Assembly (NCBI GenBank): GCA_016715465.1
Contig: JADKAA010000024.1
Location: 1,673,465-1,737,464 of the forward strand
Direction: 5' to 3'
Source: Saprospiraceae bacterium
Lineage (GTDB): Bacteria; Bacteroidota; Bacteroidia; Chitinophagales; Saprospiraceae
DNA length: 64,000 nt
Under the pieces are notes generated by a model, which ran no database searches, had not been told where the DNA came from, and worked only from the letters and a program-made list of their open reading frames with translations. The first letter of the stretch is position 1. Every line of letters begins with the position of its first letter. The position numbers were made by a program, and so were the translations under genes. Positions 55,823 through 64,000 of the stretch are shown in pieces.

Positions 55823-56782
55823 CTAGATGCTTAAAACTACCTTGCCAAATTGAGCTGACGTCTGTAACCTGGAAAACGCTTTTTCGAACTGTGCAAGGGG
55901 AAATACAGAATCCACCATAGGCCTGATGCCATGAAGCCTGACAAAGTCCAGCATTTCCGCAAAATCGCGATCCGATCCCATCGATGTGCCATACATGGTG
56001 ATTTGTTTCCAAAACATTTGTTGTGGGTTTAATCCGTTGATTTTTCCTTGCGAACCCCCGTAAAAAGCAATTCTGGCACCAAAATTACAGAGTTTGATGA
56101 GTCCGGCCATTTGTTCCCCGGCGGCACTGTCGATGATGACATCAAAACCTCCGGCTTCATGTTGCAACACATCCATATAGCCTTCCATATGATAATTGAC
56201 CCCAAAATGAAAGCCTGCATCCAGCCCTTTCTGCAGTTTTTCATCACTACCTGTTGTGAAGTAAACCAATGCCCCGGCGGCCTTTGCCATGAGGGCAGCC
56301 ATTAAGGCAACACCCCCTCCAAGTCCTGTGATGAGTACTTTTTCACCTGTATTCAGCTTACATTTTTTCATCAGTGCCCGATAAGCGGTAACCCCGGCCA
56401 CAGGCAATGCAGCAGCTTCTTCCATAGACAGATGCTCCGGAATTTTATAGACATACTTTGGATCAATGTGTATGAATTCTGCAAACGTGCCATGATCCGG
56501 CACACCCAATACCCGGAAATTTTTATCCTGATAAGCCTCTTTTTCACCCCAGTTAATCCCGGGATTTATCACCACCCGCTCACCGGCTAACAACCCGGCA
56601 CCATCCGCACCCATGACGGTGTTGGGCACCAGTCCAGGATAAAGTCCCTTGGTAATCCAGATGTCCCGGTGATTTAATGCCGCTGCTTTTATCCCTACCG
56701 TCACTTGTCCTGCATTTGAAGGCAGTTCAATGTCAGCTATCTTTGGAAGTTCGTTTATTTCCCGGAATAAAATGGCCCTCAT
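55823..56782 (-). CDS. MDR-family zinc-less alcohol dehydrogenase/quinone oxidoreductase
   Basis: This is a 319-aa medium-chain dehydrogenase/reductase. The GroES-like N-terminal domain has 'AAALNHRDIWITKGLYPGLVPNTVMGADGAG'. The Rossmann domain shows 'VLITGLGGGVALMAALMAKAAGALVYFTTGSDEKL' as the NAD(P)-binding turn and 'FDVIIDSAAGEQ' as the following strand. Catalytic zinc cysteines are absent, as in quinone oxidoreductase and related reductases. I chose ATG 56782 (MRAILFREI); a TTG three codons upstream is possible. It lies 6 bases upstream of the broken phosphoesterase, probably in one transcript. The substrate is unknown. Confidence 0.9.
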   Translation of the reverse strand: MRAILFREINELPKIADIELPSNAGQVTVGIKAAALNHRDIWITKGLYPGLVPNTVMGADGAGLLAGERVVINPGINWGEKEAYQDKNFRVLGVPDHGTFAEFIHIDPKYVYKIPEHLSMEEAAALPVAGVTAYRALMKKCKLNTGEKVLITGLGGGVALMAALMAKAAGALVYFTTGSDEKLQKGLDAGFHFGVNYHMEGYMDVLQHEAGGFDVIIDSAAGEQMAGLIKLCNFGARIAFYGGSQGKINGLNPQQMFWKQITMYGTSMGSDRDFAEMLDFVRLHGIRPMVDSVFPLAQFEKAFSRLQTSAQFGKVVLSI

Positions 56783-56825
56783 GGCTTGCAATTTTTAAAA
56801 CTCCTTTGAATGTGATTTTTTTTCC

Positions 56826-58201
56826 TTACCTATGTTCGTTGATCCATAAGGTCTTGGATTTTCCGGTGAATTGCTGAGATACGTCCTGTATCGTGACCAC
56901 AACAAGCCCGTGTATTTCTTTTGGAATCACAAATTCTTCCTCCATTTTGACACTTCTGGAAATCAGCAATTTACCATCTGTAGCGCTTATGGATATTATA
57001 GCTGCTTCTCCACAACACAACAGTCGGAGAGCTCCGGTTATGGAATCATAACTGAACTGGTGCGCTTCAACCTCATCCTTAGTGGATGACGTCAGCCCTT
57101 CGCGTAGCCATCGAAAACCTGCCATTGGCATGGCATTGGAATTGAAATCAAAAAAAGTCGCATGCTCCTGGTGTGATCCTTTGCCCCATTGTGTATTGCA
57201 TCCGGTACTTACCCAGGCTGGCTCCCAGTAAAGCACACCGAGTCCCCCTGAGGACATTACGGTCTGGGTAAGATCGTGTAACCAGCGGTATTGTGCATCA
57301 GGACTGGCAGGAGCATAATTGGGGTGAACCTCACTGATGATATTCCCGGCCTGATCGTTTGAAGCGGTGGTCCAGATGTATCCGGTTTCAAAAATCATTA
57401 CTTCTTTTCCATATTTTTGCTTTAAGGTCTTTATGGCGTTTCCTGCTTCTGCAATGGTTAAGGGTTTGTGCCAGGCCCAATAATATGACAAACCTATGAC
57501 ATCAAAATCGGTGATGCCATTTTTAAAAAAGTCGGCTGCCAGCCACAGTGATTCCTTAGGATCAGCCAAATGAACTGCGGTGATGATTTCTTTCTGTGTA
57601 TGTGTTTCCACATCCTGTACAGCCTTCAAACCTGCGTTAAAAAGTATGGCATTTCTGGGCCATTCGAGGGTCCATTTGGCATTGTCTTCTTCAGACAGTA
57701 AAATGCCGCGATTGGTTTCGTTTCCAATTTGAACCATTTCGGGCAATAAGTCTTCCGCTTCGAGCCCCATCAGGGTGTTGTACACGTAATTGTATAGAGA
57801 GTCTTTAAGTACAGATGTATTGTTCACTATGGGTGCCCATGCTGCCGGAACCAATTGTTTGGAAGGATCGGCCCAGTTGTCGGAAAGGTGAAAGTCCAGC
57901 AAGACGCGCATGCCTTGTTGCTTGGCCCGTTTTATACTTTTTTTGACGTCCTTGAGGTCGCTGTATAAATTACCCTTATTTAGACTTTTATACCAGACAG
58001 GATTATGCCATAACCGAGACGCACCAGATTGCATCCCTGGTCTGCAAACAAAGCATAAGGATCTGTAGCCTTTCCCCCGGCTTTAAATACAGCGCCGCAG
58101 TCTTCCATTTCATTGACATAAGATAAATCTGCGCCCCTGTAAAAAACCTGTGATATTCCTGTCTGCAGGCATAATGCTACTAAACAAATAACCTTATACA
58201 T
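56826..58201 (-). CDS. GH53 endo-beta-1,4-galactanase (one frameshift)
   Basis: This secreted enzyme would cut beta-1,4-galactan side chains of pectin. Signal peptide MYKVICLVALCLQTGISQ at ATG 58201, then 'FYRGADLSYVNEMEDCGAVFKAGG', the GH53 N-terminal signature. A one-base loss near 58014-58020 separates 'CNLVRL' from 'RLWHNPVWYKSLNKGN'. The TIM barrel follows: 'VLLDFHLSDNWADP', acid/base Glu in 'VQIGNETNRG', nucleophile Glu in 'MIFETGYIWT' and 'VLYWEPAWVS'. The full protein is about 458 aa. The C-terminal 80 residues ('AAIISISATDGKLLISRSV...GLVVVTIQD') form a small beta domain that vaguely resembles a T9SS type A domain. No SusC/D pair or other glycan genes are nearby. Confidence 0.88.
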
Positions 58202-58221
58202 TTTCTATGCATTTGCTCATC

Positions 58222-58229
58222 CAAAGATA
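58222..58229 (-). promoter_or_regulatory. Candidate -7 box (TATCTTTG) for the GH53 gene
   Basis: This is an exact TAnnTTTG match on the minus strand, 21 bases before ATG 58201. It is back to back with the plus-strand box at 58243-58250. Confidence 0.5.
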
Positions 58230-58242
58230 CGTATTTAAGCCT

Positions 58243-58250
58243 TATCTTTG
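58243..58250 (+). promoter_or_regulatory. Candidate -7 box (TATCTTTG) for the gamma-carbonic anhydrase gene
   Basis: This is an exact match on the plus strand, identical to the divergent box 13 bases away. Only 10 bases separate it from ATG 58261, so the leader would be a few bases long. Confidence 0.45.
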
Positions 58251-58260
58251 GGGGAAAAAG

Positions 58261-58794
58261 ATGGCGATTGTACTTCCTGTTTCCGACGTTTTTCCAATTT
58301 TTGGGAAAACCAATTTATTAGCTCCAAATGCCACCGTCACAGGCAACGTGCGCACCGGTGATGACTGTAGCTTTTGGTTCAATTCCGTGGTGAGGGGTGA
58401 TGTCAATGCCATTGTGATGGGCGACCGGGTGAATGTGCAGGACGGCGCCATCATCCATTGCACTTACGAAAAATTCAGTACAACGATTGGCAATAATGTC
58501 TCTATAGGGCACCGTGCCATTGTTCATGGGTGTACGATACACGACAATGTACTGATTGGCATGGGTGCCATCATCATGGATGGAGCGGTCATCGGAAGCA
58601 ACACCATCATCGCAGCAGGCGCACTGGTCCTGGAAAATACGGTGGTAGAGAGTGGGGTAGTGTTTGGTGGTCTGCCGGGTAAAGTCCTCAAAAATATACC
58701 AGCCGACCTCGTTGAAGGTGAGATCAACAGAATAGCCAGAAACTATACCATGTATGCTTCCTGGTATGGCGACAACTTTGAAGTGATGGGCTAA
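58261..58794 (+). CDS. Gamma-carbonic anhydrase family protein (left-handed beta-helix)
   Basis: The 177-aa protein consists of hexapeptide repeats forming a left-handed beta-helix with a C-terminal helix ('NIPADLVEGEINRIARNYTMYASWY'). The metal-binding His residues of the gamma class are present in 'AIIHCTYEK' and 'SIGHRAIVHGC'. The group (YrdA/PaaY/CaiE) includes carbonic anhydrases and acyl-CoA-related proteins, so CO2 hydration is likely but not assured. I chose ATG 58261 (MAIVLPVSDVFPIFG) rather than the longer frame to 58207, which would cross the promoter box. It is divergent from the GH53 gene. Confidence 0.93.
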   Translation: MAIVLPVSDVFPIFGKTNLLAPNATVTGNVRTGDDCSFWFNSVVRGDVNAIVMGDRVNVQDGAIIHCTYEKFSTTIGNNVSIGHRAIVHGCTIHDNVLIGMGAIIMDGAVIGSNTIIAAGALVLENTVVESGVVFGGLPGKVLKNIPADLVEGEINRIARNYTMYASWYGDNFEVMG

Positions 58795-58826
58795 GTTGTT
58801 ACACCGGTGTCAATGGAAATTCCGGT

Positions 58827-59036
58827 TTAAGCCTCTGGTTCTTTATTGGTGCGCATGCCCAATACGGTGTAAAGCGGGCAAAAACTCACCAGGCTGGTCA
58901 ATAAAAATACAATGGCCAGGACACCTAGTACTATGGCCACGGTACCGGAAATAACATTGGTAAAATATAAAACGGCGACCAGGGCAGCTAATGCGATGCG
59001 AATATATCGATCAGTGTTTCCCATGTTTGGTTTCAT
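58827..59036 (-). CDS. DUF2892 (YgaP-like) small membrane protein
   Basis: This 69-aa protein begins 'MKPNMGNTDRYIRIALAALVAVLYFTN', continues with a second hydrophobic helix 'GTVAIVLGVLAIVFLLTSLVSFCPLYTVLGM', and ends with a polar tail. This is the whole DUF2892 family pattern: two helices forming an inner-membrane hairpin, with the conserved 'N.G..DR..R' start and 'FCPLY..LG' end. The family often accompanies rhodanese-like sulfur-transfer proteins, but none is nearby. It is convergent with the carbonic anhydrase gene. Confidence 0.92.
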   Translation of the reverse strand: MKPNMGNTDRYIRIALAALVAVLYFTNVISGTVAIVLGVLAIVFLLTSLVSFCPLYTVLGMRTNKEPEA

Positions 59037-59346
59037 GATGTTTTGTTTTTATTGATTAAAGAAAATGAAGCGGTGTTAACATGGATGGATTTTGGCAAAT
59101 ATTTCCCAAGTGCCCCGGCTAAATTACAAAATTATTGAATATAAAAGGATGTCTTCCGGCCACTTTAATTTTCAACTTGTCCCTAATTCACCCTCCGTAT
59201 TTAAAATTTTGTTTTGTGGCTTATATTTTAAATATGATATTTGACCTCGGTTTGGAAATTCAAATGGCATTATAACAGGATCTAAATTTTTATGGCACTT
59301 CTGAATGCCTGCATTTTGTTTCTTGAAAAATATTTAAACACGATTT
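59037..59346. other. Intergenic region between divergent genes
   Basis: These 310 AT-rich bases lie between the DUF2892 gene and the cytochrome c gene. No frame, repeat or hairpin worth naming, and no full TAnnTTTG box at a fitting distance. Confidence 0.5.
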
Positions 59347-59676
59347 ATGATGATTCGAAACACAATATCTTTGGCTTTGCTCGCAGCACTCCTGGCATGC
59401 GGAAATGGAGACAATGCTGCGAAAATGGCATCGGCACCATCTGCTCCTGCTGTTGATGGGGCAAAAATATTCAAGGTGAGTTGTGCCATCTGCCATGGCA
59501 ATGACGGGAAATTGGGACTCAATGGCAGTAAAGACCTTAGCGTAAGTGTGCTTTCTCTGGAAGATAGAATAGCCCTCATAACTACCGGAAAAGGACTTAT
59601 GCCGGCGCAGGGCTCGATTTTGAAATCAGATGAAATTAAAGCAGTAGCTGAGTACACACTTACTTTAAAAAAATAA
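59347..59676 (+). CDS. Lipoprotein monoheme cytochrome c
   Basis: This is a 109-aa class I cytochrome c. The start MMIRNTISLALLAALLAC gives a lipobox ending in Cys18, so it is anchored in a membrane facing the periplasm. After an Ala/Pro linker, 'GAKIFKVSCAICHGNDGKLGLNGSKDLS' carries the CAICH heme motif. 'GKGLMPAQGSILKSDEIKAVAEYTLTL' supplies the distal Met and the C-terminal helix. It transfers electrons; the partner is unknown, and no oxidase genes are close. The following SDR-like gene begins 20 bases after the stop and may be cotranscribed. Confidence 0.95.
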   Translation: MMIRNTISLALLAALLACGNGDNAAKMASAPSAPAVDGAKIFKVSCAICHGNDGKLGLNGSKDLSVSVLSLEDRIALITTGKGLMPAQGSILKSDEIKAVAEYTLTLKK

Positions 59677-59696
59677 CAATATCTAAATAACTTGTT

Positions 59697-60461
59697 TTGA
59701 TCAAACTGGTCATAATTGACGAATTTCCTGCCTATACACAAACCATCGCCGATACGCTATTATCATCAGGGAGATATGCAGTTTCTATCCTGTCTTCAAA
59801 GCTGAGTTCGGAGACTGAAAGTGCAGACATGCTTTTATTATTGGATATTGTCGAACTTGAAGCCAGGCTGAGCGGCGTGGATGTGGTGCTTTATGTGCCA
59901 AATCCATTGATGGAAAAGCCCAAATTGGAAGACCTGGTAATGGACTTTATGCCCGGACTATCCAACTTACTCAATACGTGTATTTTTTGTGGGGTAAAAC
60001 ATTTTGTTCTTCTTAGTCAAATCGCATCATACGGCTTCAGCGACAGACCCTTAACCATATCAGAATCATCGCTTGGCACAGAAGGCACAAAAACGCCTCC
60101 AATTGAGAAATTGTGGCACCTGGCCGAAGAGGAGGTTTATAGAGCCGCTGAGGAGGGGCTGATAATTCATGTTTTAGCAGGCGGAATACCAAAACCAACA
60201 CCAACGGCTATTTCCCCTGCATTTTTAGAACGTGAGTGGTTGTATTTCACGACGGCAAATGCAATAGCTGATGCAGTCTTAACCGTAATTCGAAATAGAC
60301 CAGAAGTGAAAAAACTCATCGTTTCAGAAGAAGCTGTCCACCAGGAAATCAATAGTATAAATCACAGAAGTTGGCAATTCTGGAAATCAGCATCAAAAAA
60401 ATCTGTCAACAGAATAAAACTGGATAAAAGCCTTTCCGACCGAATTTTACAATCCCTGTAG
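59697..60461 (+). CDS. SDR/epimerase-like protein of unknown function
   Basis: A protein of about 254 aa resembling an extended SDR (NAD-dependent epimerase) in outline: an N-terminal strand-helix ('KLVIIDEFPAYTQTIADTLLSSGRYAVSIL'), 'GVDVVLYVPNPLME', 'CGVKHFVLLSQIASYGF' where the catalytic Ser strand would be, and 'WHLAEEEVYRAAEEGLIIHVLAGGIPKP'. The Gly-rich cofactor loop and the YxxxK pair are missing, so it may not be an active dehydrogenase. No ATG is near the 5' end; TTG 59697 is the best available start and the next in-frame ATG (59829) would remove the first strands. Start and function are both uncertain. Confidence 0.65.
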   Translation: MIKLVIIDEFPAYTQTIADTLLSSGRYAVSILSSKLSSETESADMLLLLDIVELEARLSGVDVVLYVPNPLMEKPKLEDLVMDFMPGLSNLLNTCIFCGVKHFVLLSQIASYGFSDRPLTISESSLGTEGTKTPPIEKLWHLAEEEVYRAAEEGLIIHVLAGGIPKPTPTAISPAFLEREWLYFTTANAIADAVLTVIRNRPEVKKLIVSEEAVHQEINSINHRSWQFWKSASKKSVNRIKLDKSLSDRILQSL

Positions 60462-60472
60462 CCAAATTATTT

Positions 60473-63085
60473 TTATTGGTTTATGACAAAAGGTATTGAT
60501 ATACTCCTTCGTTTTTCGGTTTCCGTGACTTTCAGAAAATATTGCCCTCCAACCAACATTTGGGTATTAAATGAAAACTCATTTTTCCCGGCTTTGGCAT
60601 CTTGGTTCAATAGTGATTTTATAAATCGGCCTTGTACATCGTGCACATCAAATTTAAGTCTTGAAGCTGAATTTAATTCGAAAGTAAGTGTAAACCTTGA
60701 ATCTACTACCGGGTTGGGGTAGAAATTGGCGGTATTAAACCACTCCGGACCCTTTACAGATGTAGAACCCACCAGGATATAATCTTCCTTATTTACGGTA
60801 TTTTCTCCGGCTGCATTAAAGGTCGTCAGCGACACATCGTAATATCCGGCTTCCGGAAAAACAACTACCGGATTTTGAGTAGTAAAAGTGTCGGCATCCT
60901 GACCTGCAATGACCCAGATCCATCGATCAGGGGAGTTGGCAGATAAGTCGGTAAACTTGACACTGTCCCCTTCGATTATTTCTGTTTTATCCGCGGAGAA
61001 CGCGGTCACAGGAGCAAGGATTCTGGCATCGACCTTTATATATTTCTGCTTCACCTCAACGTCTTCACCGGCGGCATTTTTTGAAATAAGTACGATGTTG
61101 TATTGCCCTTTTTTGGGATAACTTACTTTTGGATTTTGTTCTTCAGATTTAGCGGGAAGTCCTCCGGTTAAGGTCCATTTCCAACGATCAGGATTGTTGG
61201 TGGATAAGTCAGTTAGCTGTATGGTATCCCCTTCATAAATTTGAGTCTTGTCTGCTGAAAACTGTGCCAGAGGAGCAATGATGCGGGGTACCACATGGAT
61301 GAATTTGTCTTTTTCTATCCTCACCGTATCACCGGTTGGTGACAGCGCACTTAGGGAGACGCGGTAACTTCCCAGTGAATCAAACCGCACCCGTCCTGTG
61401 CTGTCAAAATCAGCCAACAATTCTGCGCCCTCAATCGACCATTGTATGTCAGTAAGGCTGTCGGTACCAAATGTGTAGACGGCTATGGTGTCGCCTGGAT
61501 TTATCACTGTTTTTGAAGCAAAAAAATCATTATAACCACTATCCTCCAAAAGCAGTTGGCCTATCCATGTTCCATACCGGGTCCTGCCAAAGCAGCCGCC
61601 CGCCCATGTTTCGGGCACATCGTTAAAAAAGCGACGCGCCACACAGGAATAATCACCCCAACGCTCTGATTCTCCATCCGGGTCAAAATTTATAAAAGTG
61701 TCTCCTTTTCGGATGAGTACGGGTTCTGAATAAGTAAAACTGTTGTCAGTTCCTTCTACAATGACAGCAGCCTGCTCCGGAAAAATATCCTGTGATGACC
61801 TGAGGTATTGAATCAATATGCGGCTGTCGGTCGGAGAATCTCCTATGGGGGCCAGTGAAGGATAACTCACGTGCATATTCTGCTCATTGTAAATGGAAGT
61901 GAACAATTTGTTTTTGGCCAGGTCATATCGTCCGTAATAGAAAGATCCCCGGTTGCTGGCTTTAATCTTCATTACAAAATGGATGACTTGATTAAGTTCA
62001 ACGGCATATTGAATTCTGCAATCACCGGTTTGCAAAGTATTGGTAGTGCCCTTTTGCGGCACTGAAGGGGCAACTTCGTAATTTTTTCCCGCCAAAGCAT
62101 TGACCACTTCAAATTTTGGATTACTTCCCAATGCACCCGTTGTCCTGCATAAAACAGTCAAATTGCTATTACCTCTTGGATCATTGGTCAGAAACAGCAT
62201 TCCCCCATCCCTGTTTTCTTTCCAGCCCATGGAAACCGGGATTATATTGAACAGCGACTGGCCTGAAACAGGATCTTTCATCTTGGTGTAACTTTTAAAA
62301 TCAAGGGTCTCTCCTGCGTACCCTTTTTGTTTATCCACCTGGAAAACAGATGAATACCGAAACTGATTTTCATCGGTAAACATATTGCCGGTGATGTATA
62401 GGTCCTGATTGGTGATGGCGATATTGGGGTAATCAAACCAAACGCCCTCATCCAGGATGTCCCCCTGCAGTTTATAAAAATTCCATCCAAGGCCCGGATC
62501 TTCCGTTTCGGAAAATGCAATACAGACGTTGGATACATCGGATTTGGAGCCGCTAAGAGCTACGATGATGAATCGCTCTGAGGTGACGTCGAAAATCACC
62601 CTCGGGTCATAATAGGTTGCGCCCAACCCCAGATCAATAAAAAAATCTCCCAGGGGTTGGCTGAAATAGGTGCCGCCATCGGCTTTGGCAAAAAATAAAC
62701 TGGAGTTTATGGAGGAAATGATAAAACCATGGGTGGACACGGCAAGGGTATTATCAGGGGGAGCAAAGCCATTATACTTATTTCCTTCAAAATTGATGTT
62801 CAATACCGGACTTAGCGCCTGCGATCTTTCTACCTTGACGTCACCATGAGAGTCCCTCAATAGTTTCAGCGCATTGAGTTCTGCATCCGATATCATGCTC
62901 TTATTGGCCGAAGGGGCAAAAGATTTTAAATGTACGTCCCACTGGCTCTGATTTTGGGTAAGAAATGACTGATGAGCCGCTCTTTCTACCCTGAAAATTG
63001 GTGTGCCCTCATTGGATGGTTTATCCTGTGCATATGCCGTGGTAAGTATTAAAAGAAATGCGGAAAAAATGCCAATTGATTTCAT
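60473..63085 (-). CDS. Secreted PKD-repeat protein with T9SS type A C-terminus
   Basis: The protein is 870 aa: signal peptide MKSIGIFSAFLLILTTAYA, then a beta-rich domain of about 480 residues ('NINFEGNKYNGFAPPDNTLAVSTHGFIISSINSSLFFAK...'). Segments such as 'WFDYPNIAITNQDLYITGNMF' and 'GRTRYGTWIGQLLLED' in that domain suggest a propeller-like fold. After one looser module come two clear PKD domains ('ADKTQIYEGDTIQLTDLSTNNPDRWKWTL' and 'ADKTEIIEGDSVKFTDLSANSPDRWIWVI'). A T9SS type A sorting domain follows ('ANFYPNPVVDSRFTLTFEL' to 'SISIPFVINQ'). It is therefore exported across the outer membrane; the substrate is unknown. The frame is intact, unlike that of the giant adhesin. Confidence 0.92.
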   Translation of the reverse strand: MKSIGIFSAFLLILTTAYAQDKPSNEGTPIFRVERAAHQSFLTQNQSQWDVHLKSFAPSANKSMISDAELNALKLLRDSHGDVKVERSQALSPVLNINFEGNKYNGFAPPDNTLAVSTHGFIISSINSSLFFAKADGGTYFSQPLGDFFIDLGLGATYYDPRVIFDVTSERFIIVALSGSKSDVSNVCIAFSETEDPGLGWNFYKLQGDILDEGVWFDYPNIAITNQDLYITGNMFTDENQFRYSSVFQVDKQKGYAGETLDFKSYTKMKDPVSGQSLFNIIPVSMGWKENRDGGMLFLTNDPRGNSNLTVLCRTTGALGSNPKFEVVNALAGKNYEVAPSVPQKGTTNTLQTGDCRIQYAVELNQVIHFVMKIKASNRGSFYYGRYDLAKNKLFTSIYNEQNMHVSYPSLAPIGDSPTDSRILIQYLRSSQDIFPEQAAVIVEGTDNSFTYSEPVLIRKGDTFINFDPDGESERWGDYSCVARRFFNDVPETWAGGCFGRTRYGTWIGQLLLEDSGYNDFFASKTVINPGDTIAVYTFGTDSLTDIQWSIEGAELLADFDSTGRVRFDSLGSYRVSLSALSPTGDTVRIEKDKFIHVVPRIIAPLAQFSADKTQIYEGDTIQLTDLSTNNPDRWKWTLTGGLPAKSEEQNPKVSYPKKGQYNIVLISKNAAGEDVEVKQKYIKVDARILAPVTAFSADKTEIIEGDSVKFTDLSANSPDRWIWVIAGQDADTFTTQNPVVVFPEAGYYDVSLTTFNAAGENTVNKEDYILVGSTSVKGPEWFNTANFYPNPVVDSRFTLTFELNSASRLKFDVHDVQGRFIKSLLNQDAKAGKNEFSFNTQMLVGGQYFLKVTETEKRRSISIPFVINQ

Positions 63086-63265
63086 GATGATTTGTCTCTG
63101 TTAAGTGTGTCAAAGATATACAATTACCAACATGGAAAATGGTTCATGGCGGACATTCAAATATTTTTGCGATTTTAGGTTGAAAATTATTGTTGTTGAC
63201 CTGCCACAAAGGCTTTGGATACAGCTAACTCTGACTTAAGGTGTATATTTTTTGAGACAGTTTAT

Positions 63266-63273
63266 TACCTTTG
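63266..63273 (+). promoter_or_regulatory. Candidate -7 box (TACCTTTG) for mqnD
   Basis: This is an exact TAnnTTTG match, 31 bases before an in-frame ATG (63304) and 82 before the conventional start (TTG 63355). Confidence 0.4.
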
Positions 63274-63303
63274 GACAGGATTAGGTTTTTTGCTCATCCA
63301 AAA

Positions 63304-64000
63304 ATGGGCACGAAGACCATAATCCGGCCTTTTTATCAACCAAAATTCGCCCTGTTGAAACTTACCATTGGCATATCGCCTTGTCCGAATGACACCTTTA
63401 TCTTTGATGCCATATATAACCGGCGCATTGACACCCGTGACCTTGAATTTGAATTTGTCATGGAAGATGTTGAGTATCTCAACCGTGCCGCCTTTGAAGG
63501 CAGGTTGGACATCACCAAGCTGAGTTATTATGCATTTACGCAACTCACACCCATGTATCAGATGATGCAGAGTGGGGGAGCCCTCGGCCGGAACTGTGGC
63601 CCTTTACTGGTGAGTAATCGTTCAGACTTTAAACCCGATGAAAACTCCAGGATCGCCATCCCGGGAAAGAACACTACGGCCAACTTCCTGCTTTCATTGG
63701 CCTATCCAAAACTCAATCATAAGGAAGAAGTAATTTTTTCCAGTATTGAAGAACAGGTAGCTTCGGGTGCATTTGATGCCGGTCTCATCATCCATGAGAG
63801 CAGATTTACCTATCGGGATAAAGGCTTGCATTTGGTGACCGACCTGGGGGTATTTTGGGAACAAAGAACCGGAACCCCCATTCCCCTTGGAGGCATAGTC
63901 ATCAAAAGAAGTTTGGATGAGCAGGTTAAGCAGGCTGTAAATCAGGTCATCCGGGAAAGTGTCCAATTTGCGTTTGACCATCCAAAAGTCAGCCATGAAT
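63304..64000 (+). CDS. mqnD: 1,4-dihydroxy-6-naphthoate synthase, partial at the right edge
   Basis: MqnD makes 1,4-dihydroxy-6-naphthoate from cyclic dehypoxanthinyl futalosine in the futalosine route to menaquinone. The frame is open to the window end. 'LKLTIGISPCPNDTFIFDAIYNRRI' is the family N-terminus; then 'EDVEYLNRAAFEGRLDITKLSYYAF', 'GGALGRNCGPLLVS', 'IAIPGKNTTANFLLSLAYP', 'DAGLIIHESRFTY' and 'LGVFWEQRTGTPIPLGGIVIKR' match the solute-binding-like fold of the family. The usual start would be TTG 63355. ATG 63304 adds 17 residues (MGTKTIIRPFYQPKFAL) and sits better relative to the -7 box. About 215 residues of the core are inside the window; the last part of the gene lies beyond it. Confidence 0.93.
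   Translation, partial: MGTKTIIRPFYQPKFALLKLTIGISPCPNDTFIFDAIYNRRIDTRDLEFEFVMEDVEYLNRAAFEGRLDITKLSYYAFTQLTPMYQMMQSGGALGRNCGPLLVSNRSDFKPDENSRIAIPGKNTTANFLLSLAYPKLNHKEEVIFSSIEEQVASGAFDAGLIIHESRFTYRDKGLHLVTDLGVFWEQRTGTPIPLGGIVIKRSLDEQVKQAVNQVIRESVQFAFDHPKVSHE

Noticed and set aside
1..64000. tRNA or rRNA genes
   Set aside because: No cloverleaf with a GTTCRA-type arm or rRNA-like sequence was found by eye in the intergenic regions; a covariance search could still find one.

Overview
The window looks like Bacteroidota, most probably a Saprospiraceae-like lineage from sludge or sediment (the lineage is inference). The support is several very large secreted proteins with type IX secretion (T9SS) type A C-termini ('PNP' start, 'KLVK'-like end), SprB, HYR, PKD and GEVED modules, Bacteroidota-type -7 promoter boxes (TAnnTTTG), few Shine-Dalgarno sites, DUF1573, and a menaquinone (futalosine) gene. 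No rRNA, tRNA or CRISPR array was seen.

Layout. 1-3530: a heptamer array, a frameshifted secreted M14 carboxypeptidase and five copies of a 104-bp repeat. 3526-7779: an NTF2-like lipoprotein, a three-gene set of two membrane proteins and a winged-helix regulator with a shared operator-like sequence, a cytochrome c remnant, and a DUF1573 protein. 8025-11735: six copies of a 339-bp non-coding repeat, an IS110-family element whose transposase is broken by homopolymer slips and whose 5' flank folds like a bridge RNA, and a second heptamer array. 11815-19833: a housekeeping block with secreted Mn-type superoxide dismutase, RdgB, IlvE, a DUF697/SHOCT protein, an MFS transporter, a ceramide-desaturase homologue, enoyl-CoA hydratase and an SDR enzyme.

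20302-50609 is a 30-kb surface-protein island: two T9SS proteins with almost identical C-terminal cassettes, a 1298-aa protein built from a 621-bp higher-order repeat, a giant adhesin of about 12.9 kb that is broken in several places, and a small T9SS protein that follows it. 50731-64000 is mixed: glycerate kinase, biotin carboxylase, an XRE/S24 regulator, HemE, a deleted phosphoesterase, an MDR oxidoreductase, a GH53 galactanase, a gamma-carbonic anhydrase, a DUF2892 protein, a lipoprotein cytochrome c, an SDR-like protein, a PKD/T9SS protein and the start of MqnD, which runs off the right edge.

One caution applies throughout. Single-base indels, several of them in short homopolymers, break at least seven genes, including the normally essential hemE (twice) and the biotin carboxylase gene. 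They cluster at 2.8-11.2 kb and 40-58 kb and are absent in between. I read most of them as consensus errors in a long-read or low-coverage assembly, and give reconstructed gene limits where I could restore the frame.
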